A stretch of DNA of 64,000 bases from NCBI GenBank assembly GCA_011053005.1, contig DRHW01000019.1:1-64000 (forward strand), given 5' to 3'. Of the stretch, positions 20,299 to 30,503 are shown piece by piece. Source of the stretch: Methylophaga sp. (lineage in GTDB: Bacteria > Pseudomonadota > Gammaproteobacteria > Nitrosococcales > Methylophagaceae). Under the pieces are notes generated by a model, which saw only the letters and a list, made by a program, of their open reading frames with translations, did not search any database and was not told the DNA's origin. Position numbers and translations under genes: made by a program. Position 1 is the first letter of the stretch; every line of letters starts with the position of its first letter.

Positions 20299-21213
20299 TC
20301 AATGCGAAGTGTCCCAGAGTTTTTTTGCTAATTCGGTCGTGTCTAAACTATCTAGCCACCATTTCAAACCGGCTCCTTTTTCCGCTGTTCGCCAAGCAAT
20401 GTAAAGTGGTTCTGGTTGGCGTGGTTCTTCGACGTGTTTAATAATCAATTGCTTATTAGCAATCGCCGTTCTCACCATGGGTTCAGGCAAAAACCCCACA
20501 CCTAAACTGGCTTGTTGAAAGGCTAATTTTGTTTTCATATTCGGCACTGACAACGTATTTTGGCCGCTTAACAAACCCACGGTTCTTGAAGGCGTATTAC
20601 GCACCGAATCACGCACCGTTATCACACGATGTTGTGATAATTCAAGCTTACCGAGCGGTTTATCGATTAATGCCAATGGATGTTCAGGCGCAACAACAAA
20701 GACAAAATCAATCATGCCGATGAGTTTTGATTTGTAACCACCTCCCGATGGCCCTTCGCCTGCGGCGCCGACTAATAAATCAACTCGACGATCTAATAAT
20801 GATTCCCATGTTCCAGATAATGAATCATGCAAAAAATTAAGCCGTGTCAGAGGTGAAATTGTAGAAAAGTCGGCAATTTCGGTCAGCAAACTGGCAGGGC
20901 TAAATATGGTATCCATGCCAATATTCAGTTCTGTTTCCCAACCTGAGGCAACACGTCGCACTCTATTTTCAATCTCTTCTGCTGTTCTGAGTAAATAACG
21001 CCCTTCGTTAAGTAACTCTCGACCCGCTTTGGTTAAGCTTACTTTTGGCCCTGAACGCTCATAGATTTTGACATTGAGATCTTGCTCCAACTTACTGACC
21101 GTATATGAAATAGTCGATGGCACTCTAAATAACGCATCAGCCGTGGCTGCAAAGGTGCCCAACCGATCAATCGTATCTAAAACCAGCAGTGAATCAAGGC
21201 TCAGCTTAAACAT
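20299..21213 (-). CDS. LysR-family transcriptional regulator
   Basis: LSLDSLLVLDTIDRLGTFAATADALFRVPSTISYTVSKLEQDLNVKIYERSG HTH. Confidence 0.9.
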   Translation of the reverse strand: MFKLSLDSLLVLDTIDRLGTFAATADALFRVPSTISYTVSKLEQDLNVKIYERSGPKVSLTKAGRELLNEGRYLLRTAEEIENRVRRVASGWETELNIGMDTIFSPASLLTEIADFSTISPLTRLNFLHDSLSGTWESLLDRRVDLLVGAAGEGPSGGGYKSKLIGMIDFVFVVAPEHPLALIDKPLGKLELSQHRVITVRDSVRNTPSRTVGLLSGQNTLSVPNMKTKLAFQQASLGVGFLPEPMVRTAIANKQLIIKHVEEPRQPEPLYIAWRTAEKGAGLKWWLDSLDTTELAKKLWDTSH

Positions 21214-21363
21214 TCGAATTATTCGATGATATAACCATATTTTTTCCGTTTTTCATTTGATTTTCACTCCCTCATACTTCAAATCAAGCAACATCAAGCC
21301 ATCGGAATTATTGCATATAACGAGAATTGATTGAGCAACTAATATCATTTAAAGGAGATCAAA

Positions 21364-22065
21364 ATGTTAACACTACACAAAAATAGTCAGCGTGGCGCGG
21401 CAGATCATGGTTGGTTGCAATCAAACCATTCTTTCTCGTTTGGTAGTTATTACAACCCAAATGAAATGGGGTTTGGTCCTTTACGCGTTATTAATGAAGA
21501 CCGCGTGCAGCCTAATAAAGGTTTTGGTGAACATGGCCACGACAATATGGAAATCATCACCTATGTATTAAGTGGCTCGCTTGAACATAAAGACAGCATG
21601 GGTAACGGTTCGATAATTCACTACGGTGATGTGCAAAGAATGAGTGCCGGAACAGGCGTGAGACACAGTGAATTTAATCCATCTAAAAATGAGCGTGTTC
21701 ACCTCTTGCAAATCTGGATTCAACCTAATGTTCAAAATATTGAACCTAGTTATGAAGAGAAACATTTTGATGCGGAATCTAAAAAAGGAACGCTACGACT
21801 CATTGCTTCTGAAAATGGTCGAGATGGCTCGGTAGTGGTGCATCAAGATGTCAGTATTTTTGCCTCACTCGTCGATGGTGAAGACACGATTATACAAGCC
21901 ATTTTACCGACAAGAACAGCGTATTTACATTTAATTCGCGGCCAAATTACCGTTAATGGTCAGCACGTTACTACTGGCGATTCGTTAAAAATAACGAATG
22001 AATCAGAACTTATTATTAATAACGCGGCCAACGCTGAATTTTTATTATTCGACTTACCTTATTAA
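21364..22065 (+). CDS. Pirin family protein
   Basis: QRGAADHGWLQSNHSFSFGSYYNPNEMGFGPLRVINEDRV...GFGEHGHDNMEIITYVLSGSLEHKDSMGN. Confidence 0.95.
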   Translation: MLTLHKNSQRGAADHGWLQSNHSFSFGSYYNPNEMGFGPLRVINEDRVQPNKGFGEHGHDNMEIITYVLSGSLEHKDSMGNGSIIHYGDVQRMSAGTGVRHSEFNPSKNERVHLLQIWIQPNVQNIEPSYEEKHFDAESKKGTLRLIASENGRDGSVVVHQDVSIFASLVDGEDTIIQAILPTRTAYLHLIRGQITVNGQHVTTGDSLKITNESELIINNAANAEFLLFDLPY

Positions 22066-22113
22066 TTTTTAACCATTTTATTTAAGTTTTTAACTTATTT
22101 TTTGGAGAACCTC

Positions 22114-22989
22114 ATGAGCAACAGAATCTTAATCATCGGCGCGACAGGTAATAATGGCTTGGCAACCCTGAATGCGTTATTTTCAAAACAAGATAGCAAT
22201 GTAATCGTGCGTGCCGCGGTACGTAGTCAGCAAAAAGCGGACGAATTAGCACAACGTTACCCAACAATTGAAACCGTTATTTTGGATCTCGATAAACCAG
22301 AAACATTGCCAGCGGCATTGGTCAATGTTTCAAAGGTCTTCATTATTCCTGGTAATGTCGAAAACAGAGCACAACATGCAAAATCAGTGATTGATGCTGC
22401 CAAAAATAGCGGCAGTGTTGAACATGTTGTTTTATATTCAGTGGTCGGTGCAGAATGGGAAGCGATTTTGTTTGCGAAACAATTCCGCGAAGCAGAAAAG
22501 TATCTTGAAGCATCAGGCTTAGCGTGGACACATTTGCGAACAATATGGTTTCAAGATAACTTCTTTGGTTGGGCTGAGGGGATTAAAAATGGTCAGTTTT
22601 ACTTTGGGGTTCGAGATGGCCTATTCGCACCACTAAATGTGGGTGATATCGGTGAAATAGCGGCAAATATCTTAACCAGAGAAGGTCATGAAAATAAAGC
22701 GTACAACATTACAGGGCCAGAATTATTAAGCGGCCAACAACTTGCCGATGAATTTAGTATTGTTACCGGCAAACCAGTTCAATATGTTTCGCCACCAGAA
22801 GAAGCAACGCTTGCCTCTTTAATCGGTGCGGGTTGGCCAGAATGGCAAGCTAAAGGTATTGTCGAATTATTTGAAGTATTCGCTTCTAATCAAGCAGCGG
22901 TTGTAACGGAAGATGGCGCAAACTTATTGGGCAGACCTTTAACAACGTTCAAACAGTTTGTTGAATCAAATAAAGCGGCGTTTGTTTAA
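22114..22989 (+). CDS. NmrA/NAD(P)H-binding family protein
   Basis: ILIIGATGNNGLATLNALF Rossmann motif; start refined to 22114. Confidence 0.87.
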   Translation: MSNRILIIGATGNNGLATLNALFSKQDSNVIVRAAVRSQQKADELAQRYPTIETVILDLDKPETLPAALVNVSKVFIIPGNVENRAQHAKSVIDAAKNSGSVEHVVLYSVVGAEWEAILFAKQFREAEKYLEASGLAWTHLRTIWFQDNFFGWAEGIKNGQFYFGVRDGLFAPLNVGDIGEIAANILTREGHENKAYNITGPELLSGQQLADEFSIVTGKPVQYVSPPEEATLASLIGAGWPEWQAKGIVELFEVFASNQAAVVTEDGANLLGRPLTTFKQFVESNKAAFV

Positions 22990-23003
22990 GTAGTCAATCA
23001 AAC

Positions 23004-23036
23004 TAACTCCCCGACTCATGTTGGGTTGGGGAGTTA
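23004..23036. terminator. Stem-loop between convergent genes
   Basis: TAACTCCCC ... GGGGAGTTA arms; weak U-tract. Confidence 0.5.
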
Positions 23037-23068
23037 TCAATACAGATTATTGAGTATAAATAATCAGG

Positions 23069-23896
23069 CTACCAAGTCGACCAAATAGGCACACAGCTTT
23101 TTGGGAATTCAGCCAAGTTACCTAGTTCAACCCATGCATTATCAGGCGTGTGAAAATCAGAACCACATGATGCAAGTAACTCAAACTGTTCAGCCAATCG
23201 TGCTAAATTTTTAACTTCTTCCGGATGTTGTCGTCCAGAAACAACCTCAAAGCCCACGCCGCCCGCTTCTTTAAAGTCGGTGATTAATCGGCGCAATTTT
23301 GTTGCCGTCATTTTATAGCGTGCAGGATGTGCAATCACGGCTTGACCACCAGCAGCGGTGATCCATGAAACAGCATCAGTCAAATTCGCCCATTCACCTG
23401 CAACATAGCCCGGTTTATTTCTTACTAAAAAACGTTTAAAAACATCGCTAATGTTTTTGGCATGACCCTGTTCAACAAGAAACTGTGCAAAATGCAATCG
23501 ACCCAACATGACATCAGATGAATATTTGCGTGCGCCATCAAGTGCGCCAGCAATACCTGCTTTTTCTAATCTTTCAGCCATTTTATTCGCACGTTCGATA
23601 CGAAACATGCGCATTTTCATCAAACCTTGTTGCAAGGTGGCATTATTCGCATCTACATTCAAACCAAGAATATGAACGGTTCCACCGGCCCACGTTACCG
23701 AAATTTCTACGCCGGGAATTAAGGTTAAATCGGTATTTTGTGCTGCCAACTGCGCTGCAACGAGGCCTTCAGTACCATCATGATCCGTTAATGCCAAAAC
23801 ATCTACGCCTTGCGCTATCGCGCGGGCAATAAGATCTTCAGGTGATAAGGCGCCATCTGAGGCAATAGAGTGAGAATGTAAGTCATAACAAGTCAT
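23069..23896 (-). CDS. PHP-domain phosphoesterase (RNase AM/YciV-like)
   Basis: YDLHSHSIASDGALSPEDLIARA...LALTDHDGTEGL...SCGSDFHTP. Confidence 0.92.
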   Translation of the reverse strand: MTCYDLHSHSIASDGALSPEDLIARAIAQGVDVLALTDHDGTEGLVAAQLAAQNTDLTLIPGVEISVTWAGGTVHILGLNVDANNATLQQGLMKMRMFRIERANKMAERLEKAGIAGALDGARKYSSDVMLGRLHFAQFLVEQGHAKNISDVFKRFLVRNKPGYVAGEWANLTDAVSWITAAGGQAVIAHPARYKMTATKLRRLITDFKEAGGVGFEVVSGRQHPEEVKNLARLAEQFELLASCGSDFHTPDNAWVELGNLAEFPKSCVPIWSTW

Positions 23897-23949
23897 TGTG
23901 ATCATTTTACGTTAAAATGACGACCGTTACTTTTTAAAGCAAACTCACC

Positions 23950-24552
23950 ATGAAACTATTTTTTGATTTTTTACCTATTGCTCTCTTTTTTATCGCCTAT
24001 AAATTTGGTGGCGGTATTTATCACTGGGATGGGCAAGAATATGACCTAAAAGGCATTTATGTCGCCACCGCAGTGATGATTATCGCTTCAGTCTTGCAAG
24101 TGACGATCACTTGGTTATTGACTAGAAAAGTCGAAAAATCACATTTAATCACCTTAGTCTTAGTGCTCGTTTTAGGTGGCGCAACATTGTGGTTACAAAA
24201 CCCTGATTTTATTAAATGGAAGCCAACTGCGGTCAATTGGTTGTTTGCCCTCGCTTTTATCGTTGCTCAAGTATTTACTGACAAATCATTACTCGAACGC
24301 ATGATGGCTGAACATATACAGTTACCTGCTGCCGTCTGGTTTAAGCTAAATATAGCTTGGGTATTATTTTTCATCGGTTCAGGTTTAGCGAATCTTTATG
24401 TTGCGTTTAACTTTGATGAAGATACATGGGTTGATTTCAAGCTATTTGGTCTATTAGGTTTAACGCTGGTATTTATAATCTGTCAGTCGATTTATCTTGC
24501 TAAACATGCCATTGAATCTCCAGATTCAGGATCATCTAAGGAGATTAAATAA
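23950..24552 (+). CDS. yciB: Inner membrane-spanning protein YciB (septation protein A)
   Basis: [21 protein letters not shown]...[13 protein letters not shown]...[15 protein letters not shown]. Confidence 0.95.
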   Translation: MKLFFDFLPIALFFIAYKFGGGIYHWDGQEYDLKGIYVATAVMIIASVLQVTITWLLTRKVEKSHLITLVLVLVLGGATLWLQNPDFIKWKPTAVNWLFALAFIVAQVFTDKSLLERMMAEHIQLPAAVWFKLNIAWVLFFIGSGLANLYVAFNFDEDTWVDFKLFGLLGLTLVFIICQSIYLAKHAIESPDSGSSKEIK

Positions 24553-24851
24553 TGCTTTACGCTATTATTAGTGAAGATGTGGCTGATAGTTTAAGTCGAA
24601 GATTAGCAGCAAGACCGGCTCATTTAGAACGACTTAACGAATTACAACAGCAAGGTCGTTTGATATTAGCCGGTCCACACCCAGCCATTGATAGTGAAGA
24701 TCCAGGTCAAGAAGGTTTCAGCGGTAGTCTCGTTGTAGCGGAATTTACAGACTTATTAGCAGCACAAGCATGGGCAGATGCCGATCCTTATATTGAAGCC
24801 GGCGTGTATGCTCACGTCGTAGTTAAACCTTTCAAAAAGGTATTACCATGA
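24552..24851 (+). CDS. yciI: YciI family protein
   Basis: [45 protein letters not shown]; follows yciB. Confidence 0.95.
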   Translation: MLYAIISEDVADSLSRRLAARPAHLERLNELQQQGRLILAGPHPAIDSEDPGQEGFSGSLVVAEFTDLLAAQAWADADPYIEAGVYAHVVVKPFKKVLP

Positions 24852-25120
24852 CCGACACCACGACCCGCTTACAAGCCGCGCTAAATACACTGAATCCCAC
24901 TTATTTAGAGCTACAAGATGATAGTGCTTTGCATGCGGGTCATGCCGGTAATACGGGTGGCAGCCATTACACGGTGATCATCGTAAGCGAAGCCTTCACT
25001 GATTTATTACTGATTAAACGCCATCGTTTAGTTTATGAAGCTGTCGGTAAGTTAATGGTCAAAGATATTCATGCGCTCAGTATTCAAGCTAAAACACCCG
25101 CTGAATTTGGCTTAAACTAA
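24848..25120 (+). CDS. BolA family protein
   Basis: [43 protein letters not shown]...[10 protein letters not shown]. Confidence 0.93.
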   Translation: MTDTTTRLQAALNTLNPTYLELQDDSALHAGHAGNTGGSHYTVIIVSEAFTDLLLIKRHRLVYEAVGKLMVKDIHALSIQAKTPAEFGLN

Positions 25121-25130
25121 TAAGCCGAAA

Positions 25131-27413
25131 ATGGCTAAAGACACCGAAACTGCCGCCAGAAATGAAGCTTTTTTAAGGCAGCTAGAAACCCAAAGATTAA
25201 ACAAACCCTGCAATCGTATTATTGATCTACGCGGTAAGGTTGCAGGTGAATGTCAGGCTTATACCTTTGGTGAGCGCATTCATTATCTTGATGACAGAGC
25301 TTATTTACTCACCAAACAATTATTAGCGCGGTTTGATGGTCGTTACACAACGGGGGTTTATGAATCCTTGTTGAAAGCATTAAAGATGCTTGATCAACAA
25401 CAAAAACAAACCTCGCTTGATAACGATACCAACAAAGAAATTCTGCACCAAGATCCCGTTCAGCCTCAATACATCTCATTTGATCACATCTTACAGCGCC
25501 AAGAACGACGTGTTGTTTACACAAGTCCCATCGATCTTAATATTGCCGATGTGCTTTATCATGCTTCAACTATTGATATTACCAGTCGCGCTATTAGGAT
25601 AACCCTTCGTCGAGCGCATACGATTGAACAAGGTGATAACGTTAGCGTCACTTTTTCAGGTTTTAATGAGTTAAATAGTCAAACTAACGATTCGGATATA
25701 TCGGTTAATTTACTGACTAAAGTAGCTTATAAAGTCGCTCAAATCGACCACAATGAGCAATACACCTATGCAATATTAGTTCGCAATCGAGACGATAATA
25801 TCGCGGTGACCGACTGGTTTGATAATTGGACACAGCAACAAACTAATCCTGCTCATGCCGATATCAATGATTCAATTTTTAATCTAGCAAGTCGTTATTA
25901 CTTAAGATTATTTTCACGTTCGTTAAATATGCCGTTAGTTTGGTTAAGTACTGAAAATGATCCTGACGCCATAAAAGCCCTTCACTTATCGCTCAATGAT
26001 GACAAGCTGATTGAATATTTAACTGATGCTTCTCATCAAATAGATTTCACCCTGTTACCGATCAATAAAGTGATGCAAAGTGGTGAGGCGCATTTAGTCG
26101 TCGTTTATAAAACCAATAACAGTTTGAAAAGTATTACCGTACCACGCAGTAAGCCCTATTTAATCGGAAAAATACTGAATTGGCATCGCCAACAACCCCA
26201 TAGTTATCTATTGCTTTTGCAATCTGCCCAGCAACCATTTGATCCCAAAATTTTTGATGATGACCTCGCGTTTATTAGCCATTTAGATCCGAACTACGCC
26301 AAGGTATTCACCAATCGCTTATATTCAATTACCCAGACAATTTCCATTATTGACCTATCGGCTTCGTGCTTAAATATCAGTTCGCCTAATACCTTTAATG
26401 AACATGAATTAACGTTATATAAAACGGCTAATCCAGCACAAAAATTATTGCCAGTACCGACATCGTTTAAACATCAAATTCAACGTAAACGCCAAAGATT
26501 CTTTATCAATACGCCTGTTAAAGCACACTTAGGGCAAGTTGTTTTCAACGCGCCTACTATCGATTTTTCAAAAGATGGTTTATCACTGCAAATAGATGAA
26601 GATATTACTATTCCACTAGATTCACGGATCACTATTGATTTCACTCGTTGGCAAAATCAAACTAATAAACATGATCTAACCGGTATTTCTTATTCAGTAA
26701 AAAGCAAAACAAGTTTGCCAAAAGGACAAATACGGCTAGGTTTACAGCGTTTGTCACACTTAAGTCCTATCAGTCTCAATCAATTTTTTGAGTCGATAAT
26801 CGAACGTAATAAAGACAAACTTGCCGTAAATAACCGCGATCTTATTGCCGATAAAGAAGCGGCTATTTATCGAAAATTATTACCTGCTACCATCGCTACT
26901 ATTCCATTTTATTTGGGTGTTGATGCAAATCAAAAAAGAATTTTGCAGGCGATTGCCACCACACAATTTAATCATGCAAAACAATATGATTCTTTTTGGC
27001 TAACGTTTGCAAAAATGGCTACCGCTTTGTCAAAAATCATCAGAAATCAATTAGTCGAAAATAATCGCGATATTCGTTTTGGTCTATATTGCTATAAAAA
27101 TAAAGCCAAACAAAATGACTGGCTGATGGCGACTGATTTTGACTTTTCGTATTCAGCAGCCAAGGACGTATTTATAAGTCGCGCATTGGCACATGAACAC
27201 TATTTATTTTTTCAGTGCTCATTAATGCCGATTCAATCAAATGCACTTGATCTGGAAGACGATCTCAAAACACAATTACTTGCGTTACGAAATCAATCAC
27301 CCCATAAAGTGAAGCAGGTTCGTGAAGTGTTATATGGCTTATTTGGCATTGGCAATCTGTTTGATGTGACCGATATTATTGCCGCGGCATATAAAAAAAT
27401 GAAGCCGTTTTAA
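25131..27413 (+). CDS. PilZ-domain-containing protein (760 aa)
   Basis: RKRQRFFINTPV...DFSKDGLSLQI fits PilZ RxxxR and (D/N)xSxxG; an earlier RQERR...DITSRA segment resembles a degenerate PilZ. Confidence 0.8.
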   Translation: MAKDTETAARNEAFLRQLETQRLNKPCNRIIDLRGKVAGECQAYTFGERIHYLDDRAYLLTKQLLARFDGRYTTGVYESLLKALKMLDQQQKQTSLDNDTNKEILHQDPVQPQYISFDHILQRQERRVVYTSPIDLNIADVLYHASTIDITSRAIRITLRRAHTIEQGDNVSVTFSGFNELNSQTNDSDISVNLLTKVAYKVAQIDHNEQYTYAILVRNRDDNIAVTDWFDNWTQQQTNPAHADINDSIFNLASRYYLRLFSRSLNMPLVWLSTENDPDAIKALHLSLNDDKLIEYLTDASHQIDFTLLPINKVMQSGEAHLVVVYKTNNSLKSITVPRSKPYLIGKILNWHRQQPHSYLLLLQSAQQPFDPKIFDDDLAFISHLDPNYAKVFTNRLYSITQTISIIDLSASCLNISSPNTFNEHELTLYKTANPAQKLLPVPTSFKHQIQRKRQRFFINTPVKAHLGQVVFNAPTIDFSKDGLSLQIDEDITIPLDSRITIDFTRWQNQTNKHDLTGISYSVKSKTSLPKGQIRLGLQRLSHLSPISLNQFFESIIERNKDKLAVNNRDLIADKEAAIYRKLLPATIATIPFYLGVDANQKRILQAIATTQFNHAKQYDSFWLTFAKMATALSKIIRNQLVENNRDIRFGLYCYKNKAKQNDWLMATDFDFSYSAAKDVFISRALAHEHYLFFQCSLMPIQSNALDLEDDLKTQLLALRNQSPHKVKQVREVLYGLFGIGNLFDVTDIIAAAYKKMKPF

Positions 27414-28738
27414 CCGGCAATTTTCATCTTATCGATCCAAACTGAACCCGTACGTGTATTACCGCGCTTGTTCACATCATTGCCGATGGCTTGAATACCC
27501 ATAAACATATCGCGTAAATTACTCGCAATAGTGAATTCATCGATTGCATATTGAATCACGCCATTTTCTACCCAAAAACCGGCCGCACCTTGCGAATAAT
27601 CACCGGTGACAATATTAACGCCCATGCCCATAGTTTCCGTCACCACAACGCCCGTGCCCATTTCTTTGAGTAACTCAGCAAAATTTAACTGACCACTATC
27701 AATAGTCAAGTTATGTACGCCGCCGGCATTTGCTGTGGTTTTCATCTTTAATTTGCGTGCAGAATAACTATCTAAAACATAGCCTTGTAATACGCCATCG
27801 GTGATGATGTCGCGGGCTTGTGTTGCCACGCCATCACCATCAAAAGCAGCACTACCTAATGCTTTTAATAAACGCGGTTGTTCATGAATATGTATAAATT
27901 CTGGGAAAACCTGCTTGTCTAAATGATCTAATAAAAACGTCGATTTACGGTACAAAGCACCGCCACGAATCGCCGAAATAAATTGGCCAAATAAAGAGGG
28001 TGCCACTTCAGCAGCAAAAATAACGGGATAAGTCCCCGTTTTCATTGTCCTTGCATCCAAGCGTTGTAAGGTGTTTTTTGCAGCGCGTTCACCGATGTTT
28101 TTTGCTGAATCTAAATCCGCAGCATCACGTGAAATGTCGTACCAGTAATCACGCTGCATGCCACGTTCATCATTCGCAATTAACGTACATGACACACTAT
28201 GACGACTGCTCACCGAACTGCCTAAAAAACCATGACTATTGGCATACACCCGGCCGCCTTCATGACTTGAAACACTGCCACCTTCTGAATTAGTAATGCG
28301 TGGATCAGCATCAAACCCAGCTCTTTCGCATTCAGTTGCAATGATAATCGCACGTTCGGCATCCATATCCCAAGGGTGATACAAGGATAAATCGGGAAAC
28401 TCCGTCGCCATTAAATCAGCATCAGCCAAACCAGCACAATCATCTGCTTGAGTATGTTTAGCAATACGACTTGCTGCTTTTACTGCATCGGCAATGGCAT
28501 CAGGTTTTAAATCAGACGTGCTCGCAGACGCTTTGCTTTGACCAAAATAAACCGTAATGCCCAAGCCTGTGTCGCTATTATATTCAAGCGTTTCAACATC
28601 ACCTTGTCTTACACTAACAGAAAGCCCTTTACTATGACTGACGCCCACTTCGGCGGCACTTGCACCTTGTAATTTAGCTTGCTGTAATGCAATTTCTGCC
28701 GCTTGTTCAAGGGCTGCGGTATTCATACGGTTACTCAT
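27410..28738 (-). CDS. pmbA: Metalloprotease PmbA (TldD/PmbA family)
   Basis: GVSHSKGLSVSVRQGDVETLEYNSDTGLGITVYFG...; GDYSQGAAGFWVENGVIQYAIDEFTIASNLRDMF. Confidence 0.95.
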   Translation of the reverse strand: MSNRMNTAALEQAAEIALQQAKLQGASAAEVGVSHSKGLSVSVRQGDVETLEYNSDTGLGITVYFGQSKASASTSDLKPDAIADAVKAASRIAKHTQADDCAGLADADLMATEFPDLSLYHPWDMDAERAIIIATECERAGFDADPRITNSEGGSVSSHEGGRVYANSHGFLGSSVSSRHSVSCTLIANDERGMQRDYWYDISRDAADLDSAKNIGERAAKNTLQRLDARTMKTGTYPVIFAAEVAPSLFGQFISAIRGGALYRKSTFLLDHLDKQVFPEFIHIHEQPRLLKALGSAAFDGDGVATQARDIITDGVLQGYVLDSYSARKLKMKTTANAGGVHNLTIDSGQLNFAELLKEMGTGVVVTETMGMGVNIVTGDYSQGAAGFWVENGVIQYAIDEFTIASNLRDMFMGIQAIGNDVNKRGNTRTGSVWIDKMKIAG

Positions 28739-28885
28739 ATTGATTGCTCAACCTTATCAATTATTTTTCACGAAGATAACCTCTTCGTAGCTCTAATACA
28801 CCCTGCGTCATTAACAACTTATCAACGCCAAGGCATCAAGATAATCAGCGTTCTTCAGCTTGTTAACCAAAGATAATGCCACTGA

Positions 28886-29635
28886 TTAAGATACTTTTTT
28901 ACATACAGGACAATCCGGATCTTGGCGTAATTTAAGTTCACGCCACGTCATCAAAAACGCATCGAAGATCATCAATCGGCCGGCTAATGACTCGCCGATA
29001 TCGGTTAATAATTTAATCGTTTCTACTGCTTGCATACTGCCGATAATACCCAGCAAAGGGGATAACACACCGCTTTCTGAACAGGTCTGTTGTATTTCAC
29101 CATTGTCTTCATAAATACAACGATAACATGCACTGCCGATTATCCGTGGATCATAAACGGTTACTTGTGCTTCCATACGAATGGCCGCGCCGGAAACAAG
29201 TGGTGTTTTAAGTTGCTGCGTCACTTTATTTAATAAAAAACGCGACGCAAAATTGTCGGTACAATCCACCACCACATCAGCAGCGGCAACGGTATTTCTT
29301 AATGCTTGTTCGCTGGGTCTAACGGTTTGAATTTCAACTTCAATACCACTATTTAACGCACGTAAACTATCTGCCGCTGATTCAACTTTGAGACGATTAA
29401 TATCTTTCTCACCATGAATGATCTGCCGTTGCAAATTTGATAACTCAACAATATCATCATCCACCAAGGTTAAATGACCGACACCTGCTGCGGCTAAATA
29501 TAAGGCAACAGGTGAACCTAAACCACCTAATCCGACAATCACCACACGACTATCGAGCAGTTTTTGCTGACCCGTAATATCTATTTGCGGTAATAAAATT
29601 TGGCGACTATAGCGAAGTAATTGATCATCATTCAT
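28886..29635 (-). CDS. moeB: Molybdopterin-synthase adenylyltransferase MoeB / ThiF family
   Basis: LRYSRQILLPQIDITGQQKLLDSRVVIVGLGGLGSPVALYLAAAGVG; CxxC pairs CYRC and CPVC. Confidence 0.92.
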   Translation of the reverse strand: MNDDQLLRYSRQILLPQIDITGQQKLLDSRVVIVGLGGLGSPVALYLAAAGVGHLTLVDDDIVELSNLQRQIIHGEKDINRLKVESAADSLRALNSGIEVEIQTVRPSEQALRNTVAAADVVVDCTDNFASRFLLNKVTQQLKTPLVSGAAIRMEAQVTVYDPRIIGSACYRCIYEDNGEIQQTCSESGVLSPLLGIIGSMQAVETIKLLTDIGESLAGRLMIFDAFLMTWRELKLRQDPDCPVCKKVS

Positions 29636-29672
29636 TGCTGTTGTTTCATCTAAAAAGCAGTCAAGGTGAGAA

Positions 29673-30503
29673 TTATACCGCGACTAAGCCCATCGTAACC
29701 CGGTCATTGCCACCAAAGTCTTGTCGTGATGACACGTCACTAAAACCTGCATCGCTGAATAATTGCTGTACTTGTTGGGCCTGATCGTAGCCATGCTCGA
29801 CCATTAACCAACCACCCGACTTTAAGCAACGCAGAGCTTGCACTACTATCAAGCGAATATCATCTAAACCATCAACGCCAGATGCTAACGCCGATAGCGG
29901 TTCAAACCGCACATCACCCTGCGACAAATGAACATCATTGGCCTCAATATAAGGCGGATTACTCACCACTATATCAAGCGAATTATCAGCGATAGCGGCT
30001 AACCAACTTCCTCGCCAAAATGACACATTGCTTAATTGATGATTAAACGCATTTTCTTTTGCGACTTGTAACGCTGCCATCGAAAAGTCCATCGCCATTA
30101 TCTTTGCTGAAGCTTGTTCGGCTGCTAGTGATAAAGCGATAGCGCCAGAGCCCGTTCCTAAATCAGCGACCCGCATCGCAGGTTTAAGTTTTTCTAATGC
30201 TAAAGCGACTAATAATTCGGTGTCTGGACGCGGGATCAACGTATCGGCTGTCACTTTTAGGTCTAAAGTCCAAAAGCCGCGTTGTCCCGTCAAATAAGCC
30301 ACCGGCTGACCTTGCTTGCGCTGTTGAATAAGCGCAAGCCATGTCGTTTGTTGCGGTTCAGTTAATAATTTATCCGGCCATGCATGTAAATAAGATGACG
30401 AGCAGTCAAATAAATAACATAACAATACTCGGCTATCTACGTCGGGACTGTCGCTACCATTAAGTTCCACATGCCCATAACGTAAGGCTTCTGCAATATT
30501 CAT
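29673..30503 (-). CDS. prmC: Peptide chain release factor N5-glutamine methyltransferase
   Basis: LIPRPDTELLV, VADLGTGSGAIALSLA, VVSNPPYIE motifs. Confidence 0.96.
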   Translation of the reverse strand: MNIAEALRYGHVELNGSDSPDVDSRVLLCYLFDCSSSYLHAWPDKLLTEPQQTTWLALIQQRKQGQPVAYLTGQRGFWTLDLKVTADTLIPRPDTELLVALALEKLKPAMRVADLGTGSGAIALSLAAEQASAKIMAMDFSMAALQVAKENAFNHQLSNVSFWRGSWLAAIADNSLDIVVSNPPYIEANDVHLSQGDVRFEPLSALASGVDGLDDIRLIVVQALRCLKSGGWLMVEHGYDQAQQVQQLFSDAGFSDVSSRQDFGGNDRVTMGLVAV

